From assembly GCA_026122225.1 (NCBI GenBank), contig JANEZZ010001470.1:62001-126000 (forward strand): a DNA stretch of 64,000 nucleotides. Reading direction: 5' to 3'. The translations under genes and the position numbers were made by a program. Positions 20,854 to 32,666 of the stretch are shown here, piece after piece (within the stretch, counting starts at the first letter, position 1; the number at the start of each line of letters is the position of its first letter). Source of the stretch: Heloderma charlesbogerti. Taxonomy: Eukaryota > Chordata > Lepidosauria > Squamata > Helodermatidae. The notes under the pieces are model-generated. The model ran no database searches and was not told where the DNA came from. It was given only the letters and a program-made list of their open reading frames with translations.

Positions 20854-23350
20854 TTGCCATAATCTTGTGTTTTTTTGAGGTTGAACTGCAACCCAGCTTT
20901 TGCACTTTCTTCTTTCACCTTCGTCATGAGGTTCTTCAGCTCCTCCTCGCTTTCAGCCCATCAAAGTGGCATTATCTGCATATCTGAGATTGTTAATGTT
21001 TCTTCCAGAGATTTTAACTCCAGCCTTGGATTCATCAAGCCCAGCACATCGCATATGTGTTCTGCGTACAGGTTGAATAGGTAGGGTGAGAGTATACAAC
21101 CCTGCCGTTCTCCTTTCCCAATCTTAAACCCGTCCATTGCTCTGTGGTCTGTTCTTACCGTTGCTACTTGGTCATTATACAGATTCCTCAGGAGGCAGAC
21201 AAGATGACTTGGTATCCCCAAACCACCAAGAACTTGCCACAGTTTGTTATGATCCACACAGTCAAAGGCTTTAGAATAGTCATTAAAACAGAAATAGGTG
21301 TTTTTCTGAAACTCCCTGGCTTTCTCCATTATCCAGCGGATATTGGCAATTTGGTCTCTAGTTCCTCTGCCTTTTCGAAACCCAGCTTGTGCATCTGGCA
21401 ATTCTCATTCCATGAATTGCTGGAGTCTACCTTGCAAGATCTTGAGCATTACCTTACTGGCATGTGAAATAAGTGCCACTGTTCGATAGTTTGAACATTC
21501 TTTGGTGCTTCCCTTTTTTGGTATGGGGATATAAGTTGATTTTTTCCAATCTGTTGGCCATTCTTGTGTTTTCCACATTTGCTGGCATATGGAATGCATC
21601 ACCTTGACAACATCACCTTGCAAGATTTTAAACAGTTCAGCTGGGATACCGTCATCTCCTGCTGTCTTGTTATTAGCAATGCTTCTTAAGGCTCATTTAA
21701 CCTCACTCTTCAGGATGTCTGGCTCTAGCTCACTGACCACACCGTCAAATCTATCCCCGATATTATTATCCCTCCTATACAGATCTTCCATATATTCTTG
21801 CTACCTTTTCTTGATCTCTTCTGCTTCTGTTAGGTCCTTGCTGTCTTGGTTTTTGATCATACCCATTTTTGCCTGGAATTTACCTCCGATGTTTCTAATT
21901 TTCTGGAAGAGGTCTCTTGTCCTTCCTATTCTATTATCTTCTTCCGCTTCCACGCATTGGTTGTTTAAAAATAATTCCTTCTCTCTTCTGGCTAACCTCT
22001 AGAATTTTGCATTTAATTGGGCATATCTCCCCCTGTCACTGTTGCCTTTTGCTTTCCTTCTTTCTTGGGCTGCTTCCAGTGTCTCAGCAGACAGCCATCT
22101 TGCCTTCTTGGTTTTCTTTTTCTTTGGGACGTTTGTTGTTGCCGCCTCCTGAACAATGTTGTGAACTTCGGTCCATAGTTCTTCCGGGACCCTGTCTACT
22201 CAATCTAGTCCCTTCAATCTATTCTTCACCTCCACTGCATATTCATGAGGAATATTCGTGAGCTCATATCTAACTGATCTGTGGGTCTTCCCTATTCTCT
22301 TTAGTCTGATTCTAAATTGTGCAGTAAGAAGTTCGTGATCTGAACTACAATCAGCTTCAGGTCTTGTTTTTACCAACTGCATAGATGTCCGCCACCTTTG
22401 GCTACAAAGGATGTAGTCAGTCTGATTTCGGTGTCGACCATCTGGTGAAGTCCATGTATAAAGTTGTCTCTTAGGTTGTTGGAAGAGAGTGTGTGTTATG
22501 CACAGTGAGTTGTCTTGGCAAAATTCTATCAGCCTATGTCCCGCTTCATTTTGTTTTCCCAGACCATGCTTGCCTGTAGTTCCAGGTGTCGTTTGACTAC
22601 CCACCTTAACATTCCAGTCTCCTGTAATGAAAATAACATCTTTTTTTTGGCTTACTATCCAGTAGGTGCTGCAGATCCTCATAGAACTGATCTACTTCTG
22701 CTTCTTCAGCATCTGTGGTTGGGGCATATATTTGGATCACTGTGATGTTAAATGGCTTACCCTGAATTTGAATTGAGATCTTTCTGTCATTTTTTGGATT
22801 GTATCCAAGCACTGCTTTATCCACTTTATTATTAATTATTAGTTATGAAGGCTACACATTGAGATTGACTGACCAGTAATTCTTGGTGGAATTAGTGGTG
22901 AAAAGTTGGAAAATTCTGCTGATTATCTGGAAGCACCAAGTGCTGTTGAGCAAACTTTTTCTCCTAATTTTCATGGTTTTTTGAGACAATCTGCAGTTCA
23001 CCAAGTGAAGATGGACCCTAAATAAATTGAAATGCAGTGAATTCTAACACTCCTTGGTGAATCTCAAGAATTGTTAAGTGTCTTTATCTCATTTTCTTCC
23101 TAACTTCCATTAGTGGCTCTTTGTTTTCTGGTAAACCTCTGAAATTTCAGACGTCCCCCATCCCCCCACCCCCATGGTAAGCATTACTAGCAAAATCATG
23201 GCTTTGTATTTACTGTAACACACACACCATTAAGGGGAGACCAGTGGGTAGAAACGTCCACACAGAGAGAATGAATGAGGGCACTTGTGTGTGCTGTGTA
23301 CACATTTTGACCTATTCTTGTTGAGAGTAGGTGTTTATTTACTGTTCTAG

Positions 23351-23497
23351 GCATTTAGAGAAGAAATTGCACCTATCAACTTGAAAGTTAAAGCTGTCAA
23401 TGATTTATCCAGCCAACTTTCTCCACTTGACCTTCATCCATCCTTAAAGATATCACGACAGCTAGATGATCTCAATATGCGCTGGAAACTTTTACAG
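23351..23497 (+). CDS. UTRN: Utrophin exon, last spectrin repeat (147 bp)
   Basis: Forty-nine complete codons read [20 protein letters not shown], then [20 protein letters not shown] and LNMRWKLLQ. The RWKLLQ motif closes a spectrin-type helix. The [11 protein letters not shown] stretch is diagnostic of utrophin; dystrophin has a different sequence here. The acceptor is TTACTGTTCTAG and the donor CAG|GTATCC, which is weak at positions +4 to +6. Phase 0 at both ends; length equal to dystrophin exon 60. Confidence 0.97.
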
Positions 23498-23591
23498 GTA
23501 TCCTGTTTGCCTCTTCAGTGGATTAGGAGTTAAGGAGCATGTCCATCTGATTCTTCTTTTGTGTTGCAATGCAGATTATTCCTTAACTGCT

Positions 23592-23680
23592 TTATTATTT
23601 AGTTATGTATAGCATTTATACCCTACCCTTCATCTGGAAAGGCTCTCAGAGCAGCATATAGACCATTAAAAAAAAAGACC
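23592..23680 (-). mobile_element. L2-type 3' tail fragment
   Basis: TTTATTATTTAGTTATG, then ATTTATACCCTACCCTTCAT and GGCTCTCAGAGCAGCATA followed by A-rich sequence is the antisense form of the usual L2/SINE tail. Confidence 0.55.
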
Positions 23681-24717
23681 GTCCTTGCCCTCAGGCTTAC
23701 CATCTGAAAAGATACCATGACAAAGGAAAAAGGAACGGGGAGGGAGAAGGAAAACAAGAAAACTTATTCACCAATTCTTAATGTTATAAATATCTTATAA
23801 TGACCAGCTGAAATATAGATGTAATGCTGTAATGACTACAATGCAGCCAGAAGTTGTTGGTCGTATCACAGCCAGCTGCTTTAGAAGCAACATGCAGTGA
23901 CAGAGTCTCTTTTCTTTCCTCCCTTGATTGATATCCTCTCTTTTCTTCTGTTTACTGCAGTTCAGTTCATACAGGGTACTGAATTAATCTCTGAATGTAG
24001 CAGCCATATCGGGGGTCAGACTAAGTAGCCTCATGCAGTCTCATGCTTCATGTGCTTGCTGAGCTCTTGCTCTCTGAAATATATGTTTGTAAGCTGACGA
24101 GATGCAGGAATCTCTTAACTTGTCAACAAAGGCTAAGGTCATAGTGATATGTATATCATGTTCTCCGCTGTTCTCTGCTTATCATGGCTACCCTATAACC
24201 CATTTCTTGTATTATAAACAATGGTGCTAAGAGAAGAAATGTTGAGGACTGCAACCCCACACAGGAGGGAGAGGAGGAGCCGTTTCCTATGTGTCACAAT
24301 ATCTATAAAAACAATGTGCTGTTGTAAATCGGGGCTTTTGGCTCTTTGGAAGTGATTCCAGCCTTAAGCCCGCACGTTAAATAAAGAAAAACTCTTTTTC
24401 CTTCACTCTGTGGTCTCTCTGACTCTTGAGTTCTACAACACGAAGACACATATTATATTTCAGATTTGTATAACTGCATTATTTGTGTCAGTTTGTAAAC
24501 TCCAGAATGTCTCCATAAATCATGGTTATTAACATCTTTTGAAAGTTGACATATATGTATTGATTTATCTATTTATGATAAGATTTTAACTACCCTTCAT
24601 CAAAAGTTATCAGGCTGGTGTACAAAACTGTGCTGCTTATATTCTGCTTATATTGTCCCCACACTACTGATGTTTACAGTTTCCCTGCTGCACCTCCTCT
24701 CAAGCCTGTCTTACATG

Positions 24718-24896
24718 CAGTGGGGGCTGGTGGCTCCATTGTCAGTGGGGCAGTGAATCTGCTCCGGGTTTCAGTCAGAACTAGTCAGAACTCTAAAGGA
24801 CCTATCCAAGGTGCTTTGGATAGCTCCTTTAGAGTTCTGACTGAAACCCAGAGCGGATTCACTGCCCCACTGACATTGGAGCCACAACCTCCACTG
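24718..24896. mobile_element. hAT-like MITE, full palindrome (179 bp)
   Basis: The ends CAGTGGGGGCTGGTGGCTCC and GGAGCCACAACCTCCACTG are inverted, and the arms stay complementary through GTCAGAACTCTAAAGGA to a short central loop. Flanks CTTACATG (24710-24717) and CTAAAATG (24897-24904) match in six of eight places, as expected for an old 8-bp hAT duplication. The second copy is at 55529-56280. Confidence 0.85.
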
Positions 24897-24934
24897 CTAA
24901 AATGCAGTTGTGTCTGGTTTCCCATACATTAAAT

Positions 24935-25022
24935 CAGCCTTTCCCAATCTGCCAGCCTCCAGATAGGAATGATGGGAGTTGCAGTCCAACACATCTGGAG
25001 GGTGCCAGCTTCGGGAAGGCTG
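24935..25022. mobile_element. hAT-like MITE, CAGCCTTTCCCA family, short copy
   Basis: CAGCCTTTCCCAATCTG at one end and CTTCGGGAAGGCTG at the other are inverted, with CCTCCAGAT and ATCTGGAGG just inside. The middle has GATGGGAGTTGCAGTCCAAC. This is a common reptile MITE. Confidence 0.75.
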
Positions 25023-25338
25023 TGTTAAGTGGTGTGGGATGAAAAATGTTTGCACAAAACTAGGGAACTTGTACTCAAGTAGTCAAAAGGAAAAGTAAAC
25101 CTCAGTTTCTGATTGGGGCAGAAGCCTTCCCAGGGTGATGTCAGGGCCCAGTTGCCTTCTGGCAGGTTCTGAGCCTGTCCTGGGAGCAGCATGAACTCTG
25201 TGTAGTACCACCTGGGGTCATCCCCAGGCCATGCCAAGAATACCTTCCATTATCAGAAGTGACCCCTGCAATGGAGGGGCAATGTCACCCTCCCATGTTA
25301 CACTAGAGGCCTGGGGTCTTCTAAAGCAGGGTCTAGTA

Positions 25339-25475
25339 TAGCCTTTCCCAGCCTGGTGCCCTCCAGATGTTTTGTTCTACAACTCCCAGCATTCCTGACC
25401 ATTGGTCATGTTGGCTTGGGCTGATGGGAGGTTGCAGTTGAAAACATCTGGACAGCAACAAGCTGGGGAAGGCTG
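25339..25475. mobile_element. hAT-like MITE, CAGCCTTTCCCA family
   Basis: TAGCCTTTCCCAGCCTGGTG and GCTGGGGAAGGCTG form the ends, with CCAGATGTTTTG and AAAACATCTGG inside. Flanks GTCTAGTA (25331-25338) and GTCTCGTG (25476-25483) match in six of eight places. Confidence 0.78.
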
Positions 25476-26530
25476 GTCTCGTGCAACATGGAACCATCTG
25501 GCACAGATCAGAAGCAGTGGTGTTATTTCCTCTTTGCCATGCCTGGAAGGCAGCATGGCTAGTTCTAGGTTGTCCTGGACTGGCGTCCATTCCAGATTCC
25601 ACCACAAATTGCAGAGTTTGACTGAAGTGAAATTGATTCCTTTCTGCCCGCGCTGAAACATTCCAGACACCAAAAGGTTCTAATAATCCCTAGTGCTGGA
25701 ATCATCGGGAATTGGCCCAGAAGAATATTCAGTGGAAATTTCATATTGAAAAAATTATTCATATTAAAAAATCTTATTTTATCTTCCTTCAAATGCCTGC
25801 CAAATGCTTTGTGTAATTCCTCGCTTATCTGTTTGTTTCCTTTTCTGAATCAAGACTATTTTTCAACCTCTGAAGGAAAAAACTGAGAAGGATGACATGT
25901 CTGAAAGTGGGGGGAAATGCTCCTTTATCTTTGACATCTGCAACCTGCAGAGTTTAGATGTACTCTGCTGCTGAGAAACAGTGTGTCCTGTGAGGTGAAA
26001 TTATTAGCATTTGTGAGGTATCCCTGTATTCCTTGCAATGTAATTTTGCATTTGGAATGCTGTTTACGCCTTGCGGGGGTTTGACAAAGCAGTCAGGCTC
26101 CCACTGCATGTGCAAGTGTAGTTTAATTAGTAAACCAGGAGGATGCCTGCCCATCCTGTCACCAGCAAAACAGCACGCTCCAAAGTGGTTCCTTGTAGAG
26201 GCAGCTGTAAGATCAATAGAATCAAAATGAGGCATGTTGACTATAGACATTTAGACAAGGGAAAAGGAGAGAGAAGCAGACATTTCAATGGACAGTATTA
26301 GTCATTGTGAAAACCTTATTTGTTATTGATTTGCATTGCTTACAGAAAGATCATTACTAGCTTGTATTTAAACATTAAAAACAACACAGCAGATGTAAAT
26401 GGACAGAGTAATCTGCAGTATATCTAAAGTCTATTTGCTAAAATTGATTGCAAACTATTGTTTGTAATGGTGGATGCTCTGTATGATCAGCTGAAACCTT
26501 ACTGATGTTTGTAAATCTTTGTACATGCAG

Positions 26531-26609
26531 GTATCTGTAGAGGATCGCCTTAAACTACTACAGGAAGCACACTGGGATTGTGGGCCTGCATCTCAACATT
26601 TTCTTTCCA
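26531..26609 (+). CDS. UTRN: Utrophin exon, end of rod and hinge before the WW domain (79 bp)
   Basis: This reads [20 protein letters not shown] and SQHFLS, with the last A completing Thr in the next exon. It links the final repeat to hinge 4. Mammalian utrophin and dystrophin have HRDFGP at this place as I recall them; here it is HWDCGP, two changes in a very conserved motif (CGG to TGG and a Phe to Cys change would explain them). Acceptor TACATGCAG, donor A|GTAAGT, exit in phase 1. Length equal to dystrophin exon 61. The exon itself begins with GTATCTG directly after CAG, so the acceptor also forms a donor-like AG|GT site. Confidence 0.96.
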
Positions 26610-27111
26610 GTAAGTGCTCGTGAAACATATTGCTAAATTGTGTGGTCTTACTCTGAGGGATGGAAAAGCAGGTTGAGGCAGATTCTGACTCCCAAAACAC
26701 ACATCTGTTTTTACTCTAGAGCAAGCACAGGGCCTCTGATCTGGATTGGGACCCTAGTTTGGGTAAGGCCCCCTGTGCCATATATATCTCTAAACAGTGA
26801 TAGTGATCCATTTGCTTTAAAGTACTTTTAAAAAGTAACATATGCGTTGGCCCTAAGAGTACATAAATGAGGTACTTGGAAGGTTCACAGATTTCAGGGC
26901 TGCTTCTTATACCAGGTTCAGACAGTTGTGTGTGACCAGGATCAAATAGGGAATTAGTTTGCCTTGTAGGCTTTTTTCATTTCTTAACAAAGGAAATACA
27001 TCAACAGCAGCTGGAATCCTGTGCTGTGCTTCTGTGCTGTTTGAGTGCCAAAGATTTCTAGGATTGCAGCCAGTACCTGCATTTCTAATAACTTGTACTG
27101 AGGAAAATACA

Positions 27112-27223
27112 GAACAAGTTGATTGTCATTCATGTAACATCCTACAGAACAGGTTGATGTTCATGTAACATTTCTACAGAACATTCTACAGAACAGATTG
27201 ATTGTCATTCATGTAACATCCTA
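27112..27223. repeat. Short minisatellite, unit about 33-35 bp
   Basis: Three copies of GAACAxxTTGATTGTCATTC plus ATGTAACATCCTACA, the middle one shortened, and an extra partial GAACATTCTACA between the second and third. Confidence 0.85.
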
Positions 27224-27741
27224 TCAGGCAAATGCATTCTGGAATTCAAAATTACAACTGAACACTTACAGATGTTTTTCTACGATCTTAGTCCTGTCTG
27301 AACGTACATTGCTTCATCTTTCATTTCTTTTTGCTCAGAAATGTTTTGTAAAACAACGTTACCACATGATTCTCCATTCCAGGGAAGCCTACCATATAAC
27401 TTTACAGTCTTTTCACCATATAATTAAGATTTGGCTATTTGAGAGAGATGCACCCCTTGTTGTTGTTTTTGTTGTATTATTTCTGCCAGTGGCTTCTAAT
27501 ATATTTTACCCTGCTATATTTGAATTTCTTGGTTGCATTTGTTTGTATTTTTTATTGTACAGTGCTCTGGTGACATTTTAATAAAAATAATAAACAGTAC
27601 TATTTCCCCCTTTGAAGCTTAGGTTGGGGTGATAACATGATAATATATAAGAGAAATCAGGGGGAAAGGGAAATATTAATTAACTTGGGTTCCCTTCTTA
27701 ACCAGGTTTTGAAGCAGGGTTGCTTATTGGAGGTAACTCTG

Positions 27742-28060
27742 TTTAATTAATTAATTAATTAATTAATTTATGTCATTTCATTTCTATACCGCCCAACAGC
27801 CGAAGCTCTCTGGGTGGTTCACAAAAATTAAAACCAAACAGCACACAATAAAACAATTTAAAATATATAGAACATTAAAACCACAATATTACAATACAAC
27901 CACATTAAAACCTAGCAGCAGTGCAGGTGTTTAAAATACAGATTTAATACAGCAAAGCTAAAAGTTTAGAAAGCTAAAATGCCTGGGAAAATAAAAAGGT
28001 CTTCACCTGGCGCCGAAAGGAATACAGTGTAGGTGCCAGGCGAACCTCACCAGGGGTTTA
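27742..28060 (-). mobile_element. L2/CR1-like 3' end with TTAA microsatellite
   Basis: Six TTAA units are followed by TTTCTATACCGCCCAACAGC, CGAAGCTCTCTGGGTGGTTC and an A-rich stretch, ending near TCTTCACCTGGCGCCGAAAG. This is an antisense L2-like 3' UTR; the microsatellite is its tail. Confidence 0.75.
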
Positions 28061-28914
28061 GTGTTAAAAAGTGTGGCTTGTTCTGGTGCAGATGTAATGC
28101 TAAATTTTAGCATTGTAAAGACACACAAGGGGTGGGGGAGGGAAGATTAGTACCCATGGGGCAGAGTTCAACAGTGTTTATGTCTGCAGTGCACCAGCCC
28201 TATTTGTTAGTATAGTGCGAGGTACTGTATGAAAGATGTCAGTCACACGTTTCCTAAATGGCTTACAGTTTACATTAATGGACAAGACTGGAATTGGTGG
28301 GTGAGGTAGGTCAAAGTTTCTGTAGAGTGGTTATCTAATTATAATTCTTATTTAATTGATAACCCACTATCTCATAGGCTCAGAGTGGGTTTCAGCAGTT
28401 TTTCTACATGTAAATAGTTCTGTCCTCAAGGGATTCACAATCTAAGGAAGCATAATGGTTTGAGGGAATAAAAGAGGCTAATGACATACCAATGACATTG
28501 TAAACTAAATGTCTATTTTTAAACAGAAACTGAACACCCACCATATGCTACGCCATAACCAATGAGTCTAAAAAGCTATCCAAAGGACAGGCAGCTACTT
28601 ACTAAATAATACCTATTTGTTAAAGAGCTGGCTGGGCTGGAGCACTCTTCACTCCTTGGAATGCTCCTCTTCTCCAGCACCAATTGTCAATGGTGAGCAC
28701 TGGAAAAGCTGCTGTAGATGTAGGTGGGCCAAGTGGGAAGTTGTGATGGTATACCTAGAGCTCTGTCCAGGAGGTAGATGGATCTTCACTCCCAGTCCTC
28801 GAATGCCCCCCACTTTCTCCATATTCAGTGCTGTTGTCTGAGTCTAATTATAGAGCAAAACTATAATTTCCTTTATGTACTTCATAACTGTCTCCTGCAT
28901 TTTTATTCCTACAG

Positions 28915-28975
28915 CCTCCGTTCAACCACCGTGGCAAAGATCAGTGTCACATAACAAAGTTCCATACTACATCAA
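28915..28975 (+). CDS. UTRN: Utrophin exon, first half of the WW domain (61 bp)
   Basis: With the joining base from the previous exon this reads TSVQPPWQRSVSHNKVPYYI and the first two bases of Asn. PPWQ carries the first of the two signature tryptophans, and VPYYIN is the central strand of the fold. The WW domain works with the EF-hands to hold the PPxY tail of beta-dystroglycan. Acceptor TTTATTCCTACAG, donor AA|GTAAGT, exit in phase 2. Length equal to dystrophin exon 62. The following intron is the longest of the window. Confidence 0.97.
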
Positions 28976-29039
28976 GTAAGTTGGCCTTTGTTCTTGGTTA
29001 TAACTGTATTATAAAAAAGTGCATAGGATCTTTTGAAAG

Positions 29040-29590
29040 CTCCTTTTGTCTCAGGTGCCTTTCCTCATGTTTAATCCAAACAAGGCAGAAGTATTTTGGC
29101 TGAGGAAATCTGCTGATTCTAGAAAGAGAGATTCAGCTGGTAGGGTTGCGTGTTCCTTGAAGAACCAAGTTTGTAGCTTGGGGCTGCTTCTGGACATGAT
29201 GCTATCTGTGGAGGCACAAGGGGCTGCGGTAGCTAGGAATGCCTTTTGTCCTTTGGTTGGTATGTCAGCTTCTACTCTCTCTAGGGAAAGCAAACCTGGC
29301 CTCAGTATGCATGTCCTTGTTACATCTAGAGTGGACTGTTGTAATGAGCTCTATGTCAGCTGCATTGGATGACTCAAAACTTCACCAGATGCACAGTGTG
29401 GCCACTTGAGTCTTGTTGGGCCTCGATGATCAGATCGTATAACAGTATTTTTGTACCAGCTGCAGTAGTTTCCAGTGCATTTCTGTGCCCAATTAAAGGG
29501 TGCTGTTTTTGACCTTTAAAGTCCTAAATGGTTTGGGTCCATGTTATTTGAAGGACTGCCTAAATTTTTATGAACTTACCCTTATTTTAT
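29040..29590 (+). mobile_element. L2-like LINE fragment, ORF2 C-terminal part
   Basis: Recognisable pieces are FNPNKAEVFWL, KNQVCSLGLLLDMMLSVEAQ and VLVTSRVDCCNELY, which align with LNPDKTEVLLVG, VRSLRVILGSQLSMEAQ and the segment after the stop in the 1143-4085 copy. It is full of frameshifts and thus old. Confidence 0.7.
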
Positions 29591-30273
29591 GGTATGCTTG
29601 GAGACCCTAATCTTTGGCCTGCCACTAAGATCAGTAAAGTGGCCCCTACTCTATGGTCTTGAAAGGTGGCTGAGAAATAGATTAAGTAAGAAAATGTAGA
29701 AAGGCTGTCATAATTAGTTGAATGTGTATACTTGTTTTGACATACTTTATCTTCCTGTTCAGGATCAGTACTTATAGCAAACAGAAAAACAATTTTACAG
29801 TGGTCCTTACTTTGTCTCATGGATATTTACATTAAATACCAGAGGTACCATTAAATTAATCATGCTACTTGTGCATGAAATTAGAAAGTTGCTTATCAAA
29901 CTTGTTGGGAAAAGGCCTGGATTATAAAATCAAATGTCCAGGATAAAGATTCTGTTTTATCATCTCTAAAGTCTGCATTAAATGAAACAAAAGTGGTTTG
30001 TATTTTCCTGTCACATTTTGGATACCAAATGGACCATTAGCACCCTGTGTGTTCATTATGCACACACACGTGTGCACACACAGTGAGAGAAAGAGAGTGA
30101 GTCTAGGAATGTATATACTTCTGCACATTATATTGAGTTGCTCAGTCAAAAAAAAGTATGACGTCTGTTTTATGCCATTAAATTTAATTTGACTATGAAG
30201 TCCCTTGATTCAGTTATTATATCAGAAGTATAATAAATTAAAATATTGCTAGGAATATTTTTTTGAGAATCAT

Positions 30274-30399
30274 GGGCATGACCCACTAAAGTTAAGCACT
30301 TTTAAGTCCCATTGATTTCAAAGGGCGAATGATCCAATGGTTAAGCAGCTCCAGTTGAAATTAATAGGAATTAAAAACAGTTACTACTGGGCCATGCCC
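30274..30399. mobile_element. Inverted-repeat MITE (126 bp), unclassified
   Basis: GGGCATGACCCACTAA and ACTACTGGGCCATGCCC are inverted with few mismatches. The inner TAAGTCCCATTGATTTCAA resembles the interior of the MITEs at 58627 and 60723. The flanks do not show a clear TSD. Confidence 0.55.
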
Positions 30400-32618
30400 T
30401 AATTTTGAAATGCAAGAGTCATTAATTAATATAAAGTAATGGTAAAATTATAAGCAGCTGTTACTTGTATTGGATGTTGTGTGTCTTTCCTGCTTCAAGA
30501 TTAAACTTCATTGCCTTCCAAAATCTCTGGGATAGAATTGGAGTAGGAAAAGTTAAGCAACGATTTGGAATGCAAATGTGCAATGCAAACGGTTAAATAA
30601 GTCTGCAGTTCTCCAGAGAATTTGGGAGGCAGATTCTTTTCATGGTTTTGTAGGCATACATTAGAAGACTGCGTTCTTAGTGAATGGGATGTTCAACTGA
30701 TAATCCTAATGCTTTAATACTTCATTTCTATGTGCTTTTTTTAAGTGACAAGCATTAATAAAGTTAAAGCAATTTTCCCAAGCAAAAGTCAATCTTCTGT
30801 TTACAAATGGATTCTTCTGTGCATATTTGCTCACTCATCAATTTGATATAAGCTATTCCAAAAGGGGCTGTGGTATGCTACCCTGTAATCAACCATGTGT
30901 TAATTCAGACTTGTTCTTAAAGATATAAGGAGGCTTATACCTAATTCGCTTTCCTCATTCTCAGTAAGCATTTTTAGAGTGCCTCTTATTGACCCACACT
31001 GCCATATATAAGTGGTAGAATCCAATTTATGTATAACTAGTACATTTTTTTTAAAGCAGAACAAGTTAGTAGGTGAAGGTCTTTTTGAGAAATTAGTAGT
31101 CAGGCCATTTGGCCTATATACCTTCTGGCTGCCAGTTTACTCCTTCTTTATTGCAGGATCAGTTCTACCATCATTCCTTGTTGCATTAGTAGCTATGTTT
31201 GTCAGGCATAAATGATCTCCATATAGAACAGGGAACAGCTACAAACCATAAAAAGATTATCATTTGCCCTTTCCTCCCCTAGTATTTGAAAGCTGGAAAG
31301 TTTGTTTTTTATAATACTTATATGCTATTTTCGGAGATAGTCTAGAGGACAAAGGAGAAATAATGATCCACAATGTACTTAATTAAATGGATTAGTCTTT
31401 TCCAAAGCCAGTTCAACAAAGTAATCAGAAGGTTGCAATGAGAACCTTTTGCATTTGCATGGGGAGAGAGCTGGGTTGAAAATCAGTCACCACTTTATTA
31501 AGTGTATATCAGTATCCAGAAAAACATCCCATTAGTGACAAAGACCCAGCACTGACTGCCACAGTTTAGGCACCAGCTTCTTAACTTGGGAGGTGATGTG
31601 GCTCCAGGCAGAAGCACATATTGGTCTGTGTTAGGGATGAGTGAATATCCCATGCTGCATTCTGCCTCACGTTTTGCTCCACCTGTCTGCCGGATTTACC
31701 ATGGTTGTTTTTGAAAACTCTGCGTACATAGCAATCTAAACAAAATTAAAAAATGGAAAATAGAAGAATGGCATATTCACCATGCATTGATACCACTGCA
31801 GAAACAAGACCGAGTATTTCAGAACCCCAAATTTGGGTACAAATTTGGATAGGGAAGATTTTTAAAGCATTCCTTGTCTATCTCTGCTGGCCTTAACCCT
31901 CCCTCTGAGGGGTTTCATCCTTCAGTTTCTCAGTCCATTCCAGGCCCAGAAAGGCCCTGATGCGAAAGGATCCCATTGAGGCCTGTAGGTGCCTCCTCCC
32001 CATCAAATCCCTGCTGGTTGTCAAACTGTCATTATGCCGGTTGTGACTTTTTGCACACCCACTGCCAAAATAAAGCATGTAATGGCAGTGCTAAATAGCA
32101 AACAGGCCAGTTGCATTGGCGCCCAAGGAAGCGCTGTGATGAAGATAAAGACCGCCACCCCCATGTCAATCAAGGGGGAAAAAGAAACAAAACGAATTCC
32201 CAGCTGCATCCAATGGACGCCAGCTCATCATCTCCTGTGTTCTGAAGATCCTAGAGTAAGCAAACAAATGCTCAGATTACGCATGGGAGTGTGAGATGGG
32301 TCTTTGAAATGAACTGTAAGCCTAGCCTTCTGTATTTTGGACTCACAGGCAGACCATTGTGATGTTGTTCTCTCTCAGGCCCGCTCAGCCTGCTTCTGTC
32401 CCCATGGCCAACACCCTTCTGAGGCACTGGCCCTGGGAGCTGGCTGCAAAGACTGCATGGACCCAGGGGTGTGAGGCTGCTGCCTGTCTTTCCCAGGCAG
32501 CACACATCCCCTTTCCTCTTAAGCCCGTGCCTAAAAGCAGGCGCAGTGGGTATATATGCATGCAAGCTCCAGGGAAGATGTACAGATTAGTTGATCACTC
32601 AATTATCTGAATCATTTT

Positions 32619-32666
32619 TCCAAAGTGCACCTTGGACTTATCTTTAGAGTGCAGCTTAGAGGTGAT
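32619..32666 (+). repeat. Left arm of a distant inverted repeat
   Basis: TCCAAAGTGCACCTTGGACT through AGGTGATC is the reverse complement of 33328-33376, with about three mismatches in 48 bases. No terminal motif is visible at this arm. Confidence 0.85.

Larger units (their letters stand above)
19899..22855 (-). mobile_element. RTE-BovB LINE, decayed, 12-bp target-site duplication, split by a solo LTR
   Basis: It is flanked by ACATTGAGATTG at 19887-19898 and 22856-22867. Reading antisense it holds endonuclease (GDWNVKVGSQTTPGTTGKH, YTWTSPDGRHRNQTDYIL), linker and reverse transcriptase (QIANIRWIMEKAREFQKN, RQGCILSPYLFNLYAEH), then a damaged 3' end. Near 20049-20107 the words CTACGGGGAATACCATTGCT occur twice in tandem, and about 0.2-0.3 kb of the C-terminal region present in the 752-6150 copy is missing. 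Stops such as the one before VDRVPEELW show it is inactive. Same subfamily as 752-6150. Confidence 0.93.
18464..23350 (+). other. UTRN: UTRN intron, 4.9 kb
   Basis: More than half of it is one BovB copy with a solo LTR inside (19899-22855). 18520-19880 is AT-rich, low-complexity sequence in which I see no gene or clear repeat. 22868-23340 is likewise featureless apart from a short C-rich run near 23150. Confidence 0.85.
23498..26530 (+). other. UTRN: UTRN intron, 3.0 kb
   Basis: It contains an L2/SINE tail (23592-23680) and three inverted-repeat MITEs (24718-24896, 24935-25022, 25339-25475). 23690-24700 and 25490-26520 hold nothing I can name. Confidence 0.85.
26610..28914 (+). other. UTRN: UTRN intron, 2.3 kb
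   Basis: It holds a short minisatellite (27112-27223) and an L2 tail with a TTAA microsatellite (27742-28060). A worn tail with the words AACCCACTATCTCATAGGCTC lies near 28360. The rest is unassigned. Confidence 0.85.
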
